Source: Defluviitaleaceae bacterium | GTDB taxonomy: Bacteria > Bacillota > Clostridia > Lachnospirales > WQUN01 | NCBI GenBank assembly: GCA_009781725.1 | Contig: WQVF01000017.1 | Coordinates: forward strand, 1-55,997 | Length of the DNA stretch: 55,997 nt | Reading direction: 5' to 3' | Made by a program: the position numbers and the translations under genes | Notes under the pieces: model-generated | Seen by the model: only the letters and a program-made list of their open reading frames with translations | The model's database searches: none | Told to the model about the DNA's origin: nothing | In this document: positions 33,419 through 42,607 of the stretch, piece by piece | How the letters are laid out: each line of letters begins with the position of its first letter | How positions within the stretch are numbered: the stretch's first letter is position 1

Positions 33419-34432
33419 CTACATCTCTAGCTTCATATCCCCAAATTTAATCCAGCCTTTTTTCCGCATAAACTCGGAAACTAAAATACATACAACCGCA
33501 GGTATCACAAAATGCACAACCACAACCTGAGCAAGTACCCCCCATGTAAAGCCCATTGCCGTAAATGTGCCAAACTGGCCCACCAGGCCGGAGGTACCCA
33601 TCCCGGCACCTTCCGGTATGTTTTCCATACGGAAAACCGCCGCGGATACTGCACCGGCTATTGCACTTGCGATTATCGGAGGTATCCAAATGCGGGGATT
33701 CTTGATTATATTTGGCAGTTGAAGCATAGAAGTGCCCAGCCCCTGGGACACCAGTCCGCTTAACTTATTTTCCCGATAACTTGCGACAGCAAAGCCTACC
33801 ATATTGGCTGCACAGCCTGCAACAGCCGCGCCTGCCGCAACACCGGAAAGCCCCAGTATTATGCTTAGTGCCGCACTGGAAATAGGCCCGGTAAGGGCCA
33901 TGCCCATTACCACTGCCACGATTGCACCCATGACAGCTGGGACAAGATCCGTTGCCCACATTATAAAATTCCCGATGGTAGTCATAAGCCAGTCTATGCC
34001 AGGGCCGACGGCCATTGCCATCCCCATACCGGTCATAAGGGTTACTGCCGGGGTGACGATAATATCAACCTTTGTTTCCTTAGAAACCAACTTGCCAAGC
34101 TCAGCACCTACCAAGGCCGCGATAAATGCTCCTGCAGGTCCGCCGAGATAATTACCCACAAACCCAGTAGCCGCCGATGCGAAAATTACAAGGGGTGGGG
34201 CCTTAAGTCCAAAGGCTACAGCGACACCAATTGCATAGCCTGTGGCACCCATAGCCCAGCCGCCCATGTCCGCCATAAACCCGATACCGACACGGGTACC
34301 AATTTCCCGCAATATCAGCCCCATTATCAAGGAAGAAAACAACCCAAGGGTCATAGCTCCCATGGCTTCAACGCCGTAGCGTTTTAGGGAGATTACAATG
34401 TCCTTCTTTGCCAGGAATTCCTTTACCTTCAT
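33419..34432 (-). CDS. PTS sugar transporter subunit IIC-like membrane protein, orphan
   Basis: The 337-residue protein is highly hydrophobic with about eight to ten membrane segments. It has glycine/alanine-rich motifs such as GGPAGAFIAALVGAELG and VTLMTGMGMAMAVGPGIDW. The pattern matches the PTS_EIIC_2 family of predicted EIIC-like sugar transporters that often lack attached IIA/IIB domains. No IIA, IIB or sugar enzyme lies nearby, so the substrate and even PTS dependence are uncertain. The ATG at 34432 lies 8 nt behind GGAG; two upstream ATGs are too close to or before that site. The tandem hairpins downstream probably end the transcript. Confidence 0.75.
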   Translation of the reverse strand: MKVKEFLAKKDIVISLKRYGVEAMGAMTLGLFSSLIMGLILREIGTRVGIGFMADMGGWAMGATGYAIGVAVAFGLKAPPLVIFASAATGFVGNYLGGPAGAFIAALVGAELGKLVSKETKVDIIVTPAVTLMTGMGMAMAVGPGIDWLMTTIGNFIMWATDLVPAVMGAIVAVVMGMALTGPISSAALSIILGLSGVAAGAAVAGCAANMVGFAVASYRENKLSGLVSQGLGTSMLQLPNIIKNPRIWIPPIIASAIAGAVSAAVFRMENIPEGAGMGTSGLVGQFGTFTAMGFTWGVLAQVVVVHFVIPAVVCILVSEFMRKKGWIKFGDMKLEM

Positions 34433-34461
34433 TTTCATCACTCCATATATTTTGTATGTTT

Positions 34462-34497
34462 TCCATAAAAAATGCGTATGGTGCCATACGGATTCTT
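34462..34497. repeat. Repeated 30-nt hairpin, copy B
   Basis: TCCATAAAAAATGC then GTATGGTGCCATAC and GGATTCTTT match copy A at 13504-13541 over about 30 nt. It lies between the divergent PTS IIC and asp23 genes. The T-run is broken here (TTCTTTG). Confidence 0.65.
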
Positions 34498-34639
34498 TGT
34501 GCATAATTTTCTGTGAAACGATTTTTTTAGTATCCTGTCATTATAAAAGAGCTGCGCCCAGTTCTGCCCTTGCCACAAACCCAACGAATATAATATACTC
34601 CAATCATGAAAACTGTAAACACTTGCATAAGGAGGATAT

Positions 34640-34993
34640 ATGCACTCAAATTCCAAAACTGAAATAGGCATCATTGGCATTTCCAATGAGGTGATTGCTC
34701 GTCTAGCTGGTAATGCCGCCACAGAATGCTATGGTGTCGTTGGCATGGCCGCTCGGAGTATGCGGGACGGCTTGGTTGGCTTGCTAAGAAAAGAAAGCCT
34801 CTCTAAAGGGGTACGCCTTCAAACAGGGGAAAAAGGGGACTTGATTATTGACCTGCACATAATCGTAGAATATGGCACCAATATAGCAGCGATAGCCCAA
34901 ACCCTAATGAGCAACGTAAAATACAGCGTTGAAGAAACCGTAGGACTTAAAGTACGGGAAGTAAATGTAATAATCGAAGGTGTACGAGTATAA
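34640..34993 (+). CDS. Asp23/Gls24 family envelope stress protein
   Basis: The 117-residue protein matches the Asp23 (DUF322) domain: ISNEVIARLAGNAATECYGV, then VEYGTNIAAIAQTL and VKYSVEETVGLKVREVNVII. In Gram-positives a short Asp23 protein (YloU type) is encoded directly before fakA, as here with a 17-bp gap. The role is thought to be at the membrane, linked to envelope homeostasis, but the mechanism is unclear. There is no membrane helix. AAGGAGGATAT precedes the ATG closely. Confidence 0.9.
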   Translation: MHSNSKTEIGIIGISNEVIARLAGNAATECYGVVGMAARSMRDGLVGLLRKESLSKGVRLQTGEKGDLIIDLHIIVEYGTNIAAIAQTLMSNVKYSVEETVGLKVREVNVIIEGVRV

Positions 34994-35010
34994 CTCTCAG
35001 GAGGAAGATC

Positions 35011-36654
35011 ATGGGATTAATATCCATAGACGGTAATATACTGCGAAAAATGATAATCGGCGGTGCCAACGAAGTCACACGCAATATGGCAAGCCTTAAT
35101 GCTCTTAATGTTTTCCCTGTGCCAGACGGTGACACAGGTACAAACATGTCTCATACGGTAATGGCGGCGGCAAAGGAAGTCTACAAACTTAGCACCCCAA
35201 GTGTGAGTGATATATCAAAGGCCGCAAGCAGCGGGGCACTCAGGGGCGCACGAGGAAACTCAGGTGTTATACTTTCCCAGCTTTTCAGAGGCTTTGCCAA
35301 AGGGCTGGAAGGGAAATCCGTGGCCACGGCTGAATGCCTTGCAGAGGCTTTGGCCAAATCCTCAGAAATGGCGTACAAGGCCGTAATGAAGCCAAAAGAA
35401 GGGACAATGCTCACCATAGCCCGTTCCTTTAGCGAAGCCGCTCACGAAGTAATCTTTGATGAAGAGGATATCGAAGCCTGCCTTAAATTCATTATACAGC
35501 GAGGGAACGAAACCCTGGCACAGACCCCCAATATGCTGCCGGTGCTAAAACAAGCAGGTGTAGTGGATTCAGGTGGAATGGGACTTGTGATGATGCTCCA
35601 AGGCGCACTCAAGGCCATGAATGAACCTGGTGACATAGAAATCCTAGAAAAACCCTCAGACACTGGCGAAGGCAATGCAATGGCCGTCTTTAACACCGAT
35701 GATATCCAGTTTGCTTATTGCACAGAGTTCCTAGTCGAGCTGGACAAAGAACCAAAGCGCGGCCAAACAGAAAGCGCAGAGGCTGTATTGCAAGCTTACC
35801 TCCCCACCATTGGTGACTCCGTTGTGGTAATTGAAGACGAGGGTCTAGTCAAAGTCCATGTCCATACCAACAATCCAGGCAAAGCACTTGAAAAGGCTAT
35901 TCGCTTCGGTGGTTTACTAAACATAAAAATCGACAACATGAAGGCCCAGCACACGGGTCTTATTGATTTTTCTGAAAAAACTACAGGCCCTCCCAAGCCC
36001 GTAGGGGTAGTTGCTGTAGTAGCAGGTGCTGGACTGAAAGAACTATTCACTGGCCTTGGTGCCGATATCGTAATAGACGGCGGACAAAGCATGAACCCCA
36101 GCACAGAGGACATAGCCAATGCAATCGAAAAGGTAAATGCCGAGCATGTAATTGTACTGCCTAATAATAGCAATATTATCCTAACAGCCAAACAAGCCTC
36201 AGAACTTGTAACAGGCAAAACGGTTCATGTACTGCCCACAAAGTCCATCCCCCAAGGGATAGCCTGTGTAATGTACAACTCCGATACAATCAGCATAGAA
36301 GAAAACCTGGAGGCCCTAGACGAGGCAATGAAAGCAGTCCACTCCGGCCAAATCACAGAGGCAGTGCGGGATACCGTGCTAGATGGCCGGGAAATCAAGA
36401 CTGGAGATATCCTATGCATATATGACGGAGATATCGCTTTAGTAGAAAAAGATATGCAATCCGCAGCCAAGGCACTGGCTAGTTATATGTTAAGCTTTGG
36501 CGGGGATATCATGACCGTATACACCGGAGAAGGCGTGACATTGGAGCAAGGGGAAGCCTTGGCAGAGTACGTGAAAATCGCCCATCCCGATTGTGAAGTG
36601 GAGGTATATGAGGGGAAACAGCCTCTTTATGGTTATATATTGTCGGTGGAGTGA
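35011..36654 (+). CDS. fakA: Fatty acid kinase FakA-like (DAK2 domain)
   Basis: The 547-residue protein has an N-terminal DAK2/DhaL ATP-binding domain (about 1-200) with the Mg-ADP motif NVFPVPDGDTGTNMSHT and GARGNSGVILSQ. A middle domain (about 205-320) and a C-terminal DegV-like region (about 325-547) follow. FakA phosphorylates fatty acids held by a FakB carrier protein, feeding exogenous fatty acids into phospholipids. FakB is not in the window. AGGAGG lies 7 nt before the ATG. It overlaps or abuts the next gene, suggesting an asp23-fakA-isomerase-pruA transcript. Confidence 0.9.
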   Translation: MGLISIDGNILRKMIIGGANEVTRNMASLNALNVFPVPDGDTGTNMSHTVMAAAKEVYKLSTPSVSDISKAASSGALRGARGNSGVILSQLFRGFAKGLEGKSVATAECLAEALAKSSEMAYKAVMKPKEGTMLTIARSFSEAAHEVIFDEEDIEACLKFIIQRGNETLAQTPNMLPVLKQAGVVDSGGMGLVMMLQGALKAMNEPGDIEILEKPSDTGEGNAMAVFNTDDIQFAYCTEFLVELDKEPKRGQTESAEAVLQAYLPTIGDSVVVIEDEGLVKVHVHTNNPGKALEKAIRFGGLLNIKIDNMKAQHTGLIDFSEKTTGPPKPVGVVAVVAGAGLKELFTGLGADIVIDGGQSMNPSTEDIANAIEKVNAEHVIVLPNNSNIILTAKQASELVTGKTVHVLPTKSIPQGIACVMYNSDTISIEENLEALDEAMKAVHSGQITEAVRDTVLDGREIKTGDILCIYDGDIALVEKDMQSAAKALASYMLSFGGDIMTVYTGEGVTLEQGEALAEYVKIAHPDCEVEVYEGKQPLYGYILSVE

Positions 36655-36659
36655 TGGGT

Positions 36660-37436
36660 ATGATTACTACATTTGAAGCTTTCGGCTATGAGCTCCCCAA
36701 GAAAACCTGCTTTGAGCTAATCCGGCAAGCGGGTTTTGACGGTGTTCTGTTATGGTGGAGCGATAATTTTGGTGATAGCAATTTCCGCCAAAATCCTAAG
36801 CTGGCGAGGGATGCAGGGCTTTTTGTGGAAAACATCCATACGCCCTTCGAAAAAATAAATAACCTATGGCGGGATAATCTCGATGGAGACGCTTTGCTTA
36901 CTCACTTCCTAGAAATAGTAGATGAATGTGCCAATTATCAAGTTCCTACAATGGTTATGCATCTTTCTAAAGGAGACAACCCTCCGCCCTTCAATGCGCT
37001 TGGGCTTAACAGGATTAAACGGATAGTAGAAAGAGCGGAAAGAAGCGACGTAAACCTGGCCCTTGAGAATCTGCGGCAAGTACGCTACCTGGACTATGTA
37101 ATGAGTCGGATTGATTCACCCCGTGTCGGGTTTTGTTATGATAGCGGTCATCATAATTGCCGTTGCCAAGATGTAGATTTGCTAGCCCAATATGGCAACC
37201 GCTTGATGTCATTGCATCTGCACGATAACGATGGCACCGGCGACCATCATCTGTTGCCCTTTGATGGGACGATAAACTGGCCGCAAACCATGAGCAATAT
37301 TGCAAAGGCCGGTTTCAATGGTCCGATAGCAATGGAAGCCTTTAACATAGGCCACGAAAGATTACCGCCTGATGAATTTTTGCAATTACTATACACAAGA
37401 GCCGTAAAATTAAAAGACCTAATGAAAATAATATAA
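36660..37436 (+). CDS. Sugar phosphate isomerase/epimerase-like TIM barrel
   Basis: The 258-residue protein is of the xylose-isomerase-like TIM-barrel family. It has metal-site landmarks LALENLR (Glu), GFCYDSGHHNC (Asp and His), MSLHLHDNDG (His/Asp) and a C-terminal IAMEAFN (Glu), the four-ligand set of AP-endonuclease-2-type epimerases. The substrate is probably a ketose or inositol derivative, but I cannot specify it. The ATG at 36660 lies 8 nt behind GGTGGAG; in-frame GTG and ATG codons just upstream are too close to that site. It starts 5 bp after fakA. Confidence 0.75.
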   Translation: MITTFEAFGYELPKKTCFELIRQAGFDGVLLWWSDNFGDSNFRQNPKLARDAGLFVENIHTPFEKINNLWRDNLDGDALLTHFLEIVDECANYQVPTMVMHLSKGDNPPPFNALGLNRIKRIVERAERSDVNLALENLRQVRYLDYVMSRIDSPRVGFCYDSGHHNCRCQDVDLLAQYGNRLMSLHLHDNDGTGDHHLLPFDGTINWPQTMSNIAKAGFNGPIAMEAFNIGHERLPPDEFLQLLYTRAVKLKDLMKII

Positions 37437-37447
37437 AGGGGGCACTT

Positions 37448-39070
37448 ATGAGTAGCGCAATTTACGTAGTACCGCAACCAATCAACGAACCTGTACTTAC
37501 TTACGCTAAGGGCAATCCGGAGCGCAAGGCCCTTGAGGCCGAACTAGCCCGTCAATCAAGTCAAGTCCTTGACATCCCTATAATCATCGGAGGCAAGGAA
37601 ATCCGCACTGCAAAAAAAGGCCAATGTCGTATGCCTCATGACCACGGCCACGTACTGGCGGAGTATTACATGGCAGGCCCCGAGGAGCTAAAGACAGCGG
37701 CAGATGCGGCAATGGCAGCAAAATCTGCATGGTATGCCCTTCCCTGGGAACATAGGGCAGCAATTTTCCTCAAGGCGGCAGACCTACTTACAGGTCCATG
37801 GCGTATGCGCCTTAATGCCGCCACTATGCTAGGCCAAAGCAAAACCGCCCACCAAGCAGAGATAGATTCGGCCTGCGAGATGGCGGATTTTTTACGTTTC
37901 AACGTCCATTTTGCACAAGAAATTTACCGCAATCAACCCATAAGCTCCCCTGGGATGTGGAACCGTATGGAATACCGTCCCTTGAGCGGCTTTGTTGCGG
38001 CAATTAGCCCCTTCAATTTCACCGCAATCGGCGGTAATCTGCCCACAGCCCCTGCCATAATGGGCAATACCGTGGTATGGAAACCGGCAGGGACAGCGGT
38101 TCTTTCCAATTATCTTTTTTATCAATTGATGAAAGAAGCCGGTCTCCCAGATGGTGTAATAAACTTTGTACCATGTAGCGGACCGGATATGAGCGCATAT
38201 ATTCTCACGGACCCACGGATGGCCGGGTTCCATTTTACCGGCTCAACGGGAGTGTTTAACGGCTGTTGGAAGCTGGTAGGGGACAACATACAAAACTACG
38301 ACGGCTACCCACGCCTTGTTGGAGAAACGGGCGGCAAGGATTTTATCTTTGCCCATAACACAGCCCCGGTTAAGCCCCTGGTAACGGCAATGGTGCGAGG
38401 TGCATACGAATATCAAGGTCAAAAATGCTCCGCCGCATCCCGGGCATATATCCCAGAAAGCCTTTGGCCTCAGGTCAAGGAAGGACTCCTGTCCGAAGTT
38501 GCGAAACTCAAAGTCGGCGATGTACGAGACTTCTCTAACTTCATGGGAGCAATAATCGACGAGAGGGCCTATAAATCCATAGTGGAATATATAGACTACG
38601 CCCATGCTTCCCAAGATGCGGAGGTGCTGTGTGGCGAGTACAACCCTGAAAAAGGCTGGTTTATCACCCCAACGGTAATCTTGGCCAAAACCCCACACTT
38701 TAAAACAATGGTAGAAGAAATCTTTGGCCCAGTGCTTACGGTGTATGTATATCCCGACGGGGAAATGGAAGCTGCCCTGGATAGTTGCTGCACGGTATCC
38801 CCATATGCCCTAACGGGTGCAATCTTTTCCCAAGACAGAAATGTACTTGCATACATGGAAACAAAGCTGGCTGACGCCGCCGGCAATTTCTATTTAAACG
38901 ACAAGCCAACCGGTGCGGTAGTAGGTCAGCAGCCCTTCGGGGGTAGCCGCGCATCGGGCACTAATGACAAAGCCGGATCAATACTCAATCTGTTGCGTTG
39001 GACCAGTCCCCGGACTATTAAGGAGACTTTTATACCTGCGGAGGATGTTGGGTATCCGTTTATGGATTAA
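37448..39070 (+). CDS. pruA: L-glutamate gamma-semialdehyde dehydrogenase (P5C dehydrogenase)
   Basis: The 540-residue aldehyde dehydrogenase has SPFNFTAIGGNLPTAPAIMG and VVWKPAGTAV as NAD-binding elements, the general base Glu in VGETGGKD, and the catalytic Cys in GQKCSAASRAY. The C-terminal FGGSRASGTNDKAG is typical of the 1-pyrroline-5-carboxylate dehydrogenase branch. It oxidises glutamate semialdehyde to glutamate in proline/arginine breakdown. The size fits the stand-alone enzyme (about 540 residues) rather than the fused PutA. No proline dehydrogenase is nearby. It lies 11 bp behind the isomerase gene, with a strong terminator after it. Confidence 0.92.
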   Translation: MSSAIYVVPQPINEPVLTYAKGNPERKALEAELARQSSQVLDIPIIIGGKEIRTAKKGQCRMPHDHGHVLAEYYMAGPEELKTAADAAMAAKSAWYALPWEHRAAIFLKAADLLTGPWRMRLNAATMLGQSKTAHQAEIDSACEMADFLRFNVHFAQEIYRNQPISSPGMWNRMEYRPLSGFVAAISPFNFTAIGGNLPTAPAIMGNTVVWKPAGTAVLSNYLFYQLMKEAGLPDGVINFVPCSGPDMSAYILTDPRMAGFHFTGSTGVFNGCWKLVGDNIQNYDGYPRLVGETGGKDFIFAHNTAPVKPLVTAMVRGAYEYQGQKCSAASRAYIPESLWPQVKEGLLSEVAKLKVGDVRDFSNFMGAIIDERAYKSIVEYIDYAHASQDAEVLCGEYNPEKGWFITPTVILAKTPHFKTMVEEIFGPVLTVYVYPDGEMEAALDSCCTVSPYALTGAIFSQDRNVLAYMETKLADAAGNFYLNDKPTGAVVGQQPFGGSRASGTNDKAGSILNLLRWTSPRTIKETFIPAEDVGYPFMD

Positions 39071-39091
39071 GATTAGTCGAAGTACGACAAG

Positions 39092-39129
39092 AAGCCTGTG
39101 AGTGTGATTACCAGCTCACAGGCTTTTTT
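39092..39129 (+). terminator. Intrinsic terminator of the asp23-pruA operon
   Basis: AAGCCTGTGAG (39092-39102), a 12-nt loop and CTCACAGGCTT are followed by a T6 run, 22 bp after the pruA stop. Confidence 0.9.
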
Positions 39130-39360
39130 GATGCACAGCATACAGAAGGCACATGAAAAACCAAGAAGCAAATTGGCCATATATGATGTCCAAGGGGCGA
39201 ATATGATTGCCCATAAGAGAGGCAAGGCAGTATTTTGTAGCGCAAAACAATGTCAATGTCTATATGTGATTGCGTGGCGGGCATAAATGACTTGACATTG
39301 CATGGTCAAATCAATAACATGCTGTGTAGTATAGTAAAACATACCAAGAGGGAGTCTGCC
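39130..39360. other. Intergenic region before the AraC-type gene
   Basis: I see no gene or repeat here. An in-frame extension of the AraC gene to 39250 is possible but has no ribosome site. The promoter of the sugar operon regulator should lie here; no convincing -35/-10 pair is visible. Confidence 0.5.
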
Positions 39361-40287
39361 TTGGCTACAATAGTGTACTCAAATGACATAGATTTTGACT
39401 TTCGCGTAGGTAATATGAGGGTTCGCGTTGTCAATATATCCAAAGAGTCTCCTGATGCTAATTGGTTTTTACCCGAACATGTACATCATGACTACGAAGT
39501 TCACATTATCGAAGGTGGACGAGGATATATCAGTTTGGATGGAGAAGATTTCATTGTCAGCAAGAATGAGCTTTATATCACGGGTCCGAATGTTATGCAT
39601 CGTCAGCGTTCGGACAAGAATGATCCCATGTCTGAGCTGTGCATTGAGTTTGAAATAGACCACATCGGAAGCAAAGAGGGAGCGGCATTTTACTCCCAGG
39701 AAGAAAGCAAGCATCTGATAGAAGTCCTTTCCAGGAAATATACCCGGCCATTCCATTTTGAGGGCGAAATAATAAGAGATTTTTATACCATCGTTGAAAA
39801 CATTGAGAAGAAACCCTTTGGGCATTATTTGTATGCGCAAACATTAATCATGAAGCTGATTATTGACATTATAAGGGTTATAGCAGAGTACTCTGAAGAA
39901 AATGTATCCTACAGTGTACCAAGGAAAACAGTTGATGAAAACAGGGTTGACCAAATCATCCGTTATATCCAGATTAATCTTAACAACTCTGTGACTGTGG
40001 ATGATGTCGCAAAATTACTCGATATAAGCCCGAAGCAGATTAACAGAATTATGCAAAGACAATTGGATACCACATTTCATGGCTATCTTTATTTTTTCCG
40101 CTATAAGGCGGCACTTGATATGTTAATAAACACAAACCTTGATATATCAGACATAGCTTTTGCCACAGGTTTCTCCGGTACACAGCAACTGTACCGCACA
40201 TTTCGGAAATATGCCCGTATGTCCCCAAAGGAAATACGCAATAAAAAGCCGGATGAAATTGCGTATTTGAATAGTGTTAGGCTGTAA
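39361..40287 (+). CDS. AraC-family regulator of the arabinoside operon
   Basis: The 308-residue protein has an N-terminal cupin-like sugar-sensing domain (about 20-130, HVHHDYEVHIIEGGRGYISL with ELYITGPNVMHRQ). A C-terminal AraC DNA-binding domain (about 200-300) has two helix-turn-helix motifs: VDDVAKLLDISPKQINRIMQ and ISDIAFATGFSGTQQLYRTF. The TTG at 39361 is chosen because GAGGGAG lies 6 nt upstream; ATG codons further upstream lack a site. The binding-protein gene starts 37 bp downstream in the same direction, so it probably activates this operon in response to an imported sugar, by family analogy. Confidence 0.88.
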   Translation: MATIVYSNDIDFDFRVGNMRVRVVNISKESPDANWFLPEHVHHDYEVHIIEGGRGYISLDGEDFIVSKNELYITGPNVMHRQRSDKNDPMSELCIEFEIDHIGSKEGAAFYSQEESKHLIEVLSRKYTRPFHFEGEIIRDFYTIVENIEKKPFGHYLYAQTLIMKLIIDIIRVIAEYSEENVSYSVPRKTVDENRVDQIIRYIQINLNNSVTVDDVAKLLDISPKQINRIMQRQLDTTFHGYLYFFRYKAALDMLINTNLDISDIAFATGFSGTQQLYRTFRKYARMSPKEIRNKKPDEIAYLNSVRL

Positions 40288-40324
40288 TATTACCACAAGT
40301 GGAGATTCAAAAGGAGGAATCAGT

Positions 40325-41614
40325 ATGAAAAACAAAAAGGTAATTATGGTGTTAGCTATTATTATGATGGTGCTGGCATTGACTGTTGGGTGCAGCTCAG
40401 ATGACGCCGATGATGGTGGCGATTATATAACCATTAGAGCTGTGCACCCGGGCAACTCTCAGGCGTTCTTCGATTTATATGCCGAGATAATCAGAAACTT
40501 TGAAGACGAAAATCCCGGTATTAGGATTCAATTTGACTCATTTCCAGAAGGGTATGACGAGGCACTTGTGACCTTGTTTGCCGCCGGGGATGCCCCTGAT
40601 GTTATCAGAACTCACTCACAGGATTTAGGAAACAGAGTTGCCATAGGCATGTTGTCTCCAATCACAACTTTTTTCAATAATGAGGATTTTGGCGGAGACT
40701 TGATTGACACTGCTATAGTTAGGTTTGACGATGAGATTTATTTTGTAGACCCTTATTTTGCAGTGATGGTGCTATATTACAATAGGGATATGTTCGATGC
40801 GGCAGGACTGGCGCATCCTGCAGACGATTGGACATGGATTGATTTGCATACACATGCTGATTTGCTAAACATTATGGATGGAGATGTATTCACTCAATTC
40901 GGGTACCTGAGTGACTGGTACAATCGTTTTTGGATGATGTATTACTGGTCCCACGGTGGCAGCTTTTTTGATAGTGAATCTACTCCAACCAGCATAGCAT
41001 TTGATAATCAGACAGCACTTGATGGCATTCAGCTCATAAAAGATATGACAGATACTGTGGGAATAGGTGCTGCGGTAGGTGCCACGGTCTCAGCAACTGA
41101 GAATTTCATAAACAACAGGGTTGCCATGACAATTGATGGAAGTTGGATGATTAATGTTTTTGCTGAGATGGAGGATCTGAATTTTGGTGTGGCACTTCTG
41201 CCTATGGGACCTGCAGGCCGTGGAGGCATGTCAGTTTCCGCTGGTGAGACTATGTCAGCTACAACTAATCACCCCGAGGAAGCATGGAAGTATATAATGG
41301 CAACATTTAGCTTAGAGTCATCCTTGCTTCTTAGCGGCTTTGGCGACCAGGCAACATCTAATGGTCTTCCTGTATGGTATAGTGCGTACACCGACCCCCG
41401 ATGGAATCCTAACGAAAATATTGAAATGGCTGGTAGACAAGCCCAAGAAACGATAAATGTGGTACCGACTTTTCAATTTACTGCAAGGTGGATGTGGGAT
41501 ATTCTAAATCCGACTTTCCAGGAAATGTTGGCGGATGATTTGGACGTGCGAGCAACCCTTGATTTAATCATACAACGTACCCAGCATCACGTGTTGGATG
41601 ACATGGACAGATAA
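40325..41614 (+). CDS. ABC sugar transporter, lipoprotein substrate-binding protein (CUT1)
   Basis: The 429-residue protein has a lipoprotein signal (MKNKKVIMVLAIIMMVLA then LTVGC), so it is lipid-anchored at Cys in the outer face of the membrane. The family 1 extracellular solute-binding fold follows: NPGIRIQFDSFPEG, AAGDAPDVIRTHS, VLYYNRDMFDAAGLAHPADD and VAMTIDGSWMINVFAE. AAAAGGAGGAATCAG precedes the ATG at 40325. It delivers an oligosaccharide to the two permeases downstream. The linked GH127 enzyme suggests an arabinose-containing glycan. The acidic stretch SSDDADDGGD after the lipid Cys is a normal linker. Confidence 0.92.
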   Translation: MKNKKVIMVLAIIMMVLALTVGCSSDDADDGGDYITIRAVHPGNSQAFFDLYAEIIRNFEDENPGIRIQFDSFPEGYDEALVTLFAAGDAPDVIRTHSQDLGNRVAIGMLSPITTFFNNEDFGGDLIDTAIVRFDDEIYFVDPYFAVMVLYYNRDMFDAAGLAHPADDWTWIDLHTHADLLNIMDGDVFTQFGYLSDWYNRFWMMYYWSHGGSFFDSESTPTSIAFDNQTALDGIQLIKDMTDTVGIGAAVGATVSATENFINNRVAMTIDGSWMINVFAEMEDLNFGVALLPMGPAGRGGMSVSAGETMSATTNHPEEAWKYIMATFSLESSLLLSGFGDQATSNGLPVWYSAYTDPRWNPNENIEMAGRQAQETINVVPTFQFTARWMWDILNPTFQEMLADDLDVRATLDLIIQRTQHHVLDDMDR

Positions 41615-41629
41615 GATATGGATTGTGAG

Positions 41630-41674
41630 TTGCACCGGGGCATGGACATGATTAGAGCCAATGCTCCGGTGTAA
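41630..41674 (+). promoter_or_regulatory. Intercistronic hairpin after the binding-protein gene
   Basis: A 14-bp stem (41630-41643 with 41661-41674, two G-U pairs) with a 17-nt loop starts 15 bp after the stop codon and lacks a T-run. Hairpins at this place commonly stabilise the binding-protein mRNA and reduce downstream permease expression; that role is inferred. Confidence 0.6.
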
Positions 41675-41718
41675 TTCATTGTTGTACTATATATTCAAAC
41701 GAATGGAAGGGAGTAATT

Positions 41719-42606
41719 ATGAGACGTAGACGCTTGGTTTCAAGCAAAGTCACTCCTTATTTCTTTTTAGTGCCGACGTTAATATTGATTATTATTTTTC
41801 GGCTTATTCCCATTGGATACTCCTTTTGGCTTTCCATAACAAGATTCAATGTTATTATGCCTCAAAATTCTACCTTTGTGGGCTTAGACAATTTCGCTAG
41901 GATGATTGGTGATGAGTTTCTATGGAGAAGCTTGCTAAATACTACGTACTTCACACTTGGGTCATTAACGATTGGTCTGCTTCTTTCTCTTGTTATGTCA
42001 TTTATATTATGTGAAGCATGGTTTAAGTTTTCTGGAGTAGCTCGGGCATTGTTATTTGTTCCGTTTATTATGTCAATTGTTATTGCCGGGCTGATATGGT
42101 CATTTATTTTCCAGATTGATTTCGGGTTGCTCAACTCTATACTGAGATTGCTTGGATTGCCCCAGCAACGATTTTTGGCAGATACAAGCCTGGCAATATG
42201 GGCGGTTATCATTGTGGCTATATGGAGAGATCTTGGTTACATGATAACCATATGGAGTGCGGGGATACTTTCAATCTCAAAAGACTATTTAGAAGCCGGG
42301 CGTATAGACGGAGCCAATCGCATGCAGGAGATTCTGTATATAAGGCTGCCAATGCTTAAGCCGGTGGCAACTTTCTTAATCGTTTTAGGTGTCATAAACT
42401 CCTTCCAGGTGTTTGACGTGGTGTATGTGATGACCTTTGGCGGCCCGGCACGATCTACAGAAGTGCTAATTTATTATCTGTGGAATATGGCGTTTCGTGA
42501 TTTCAATATAAGTTATGCAGCGGCAATTTCGTGGTTGTTGTTTGCGATACTGATTATTTTTACACTCATACAGGTAAAGCTATTTAAAGCAGAGGATGTG
42601 AACTGA
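41719..42606 (+). CDS. ABC sugar transporter permease, MalF/UgpA type
   Basis: The 295-residue inner-membrane protein has six predicted helices. The cytoplasmic EAA loop EAGRIDGANRMQEILYIRLP docks with the ATPase. The start MRRRRLVSSKVTPYFFLVPT is the typical permease N-terminus. It pairs with the next gene, whose start lies one base after this stop. The operon encodes no ATP-binding protein, as is common for CUT1 importers in Firmicutes, which share an MsmK/MsiK-type ATPase. GAAGGGAG precedes the ATG. Confidence 0.92.
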   Translation: MRRRRLVSSKVTPYFFLVPTLILIIIFRLIPIGYSFWLSITRFNVIMPQNSTFVGLDNFARMIGDEFLWRSLLNTTYFTLGSLTIGLLLSLVMSFILCEAWFKFSGVARALLFVPFIMSIVIAGLIWSFIFQIDFGLLNSILRLLGLPQQRFLADTSLAIWAVIIVAIWRDLGYMITIWSAGILSISKDYLEAGRIDGANRMQEILYIRLPMLKPVATFLIVLGVINSFQVFDVVYVMTFGGPARSTEVLIYYLWNMAFRDFNISYAAAISWLLFAILIIFTLIQVKLFKAEDVN

Positions 42607-42607
42607 T

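Noticed and set aside
33233..33530. Repetitive open frames with MLLRRKKFMV-type peptides
   Set aside because: They are translations of the 73-bp hairpin repeats, with no ribosome site.
35181..36470. Long antisense frames opposite fakA (also opposite obg and coaW)
   Set aside because: These arise from codon bias on the coding strand and have no start signals or similarity.
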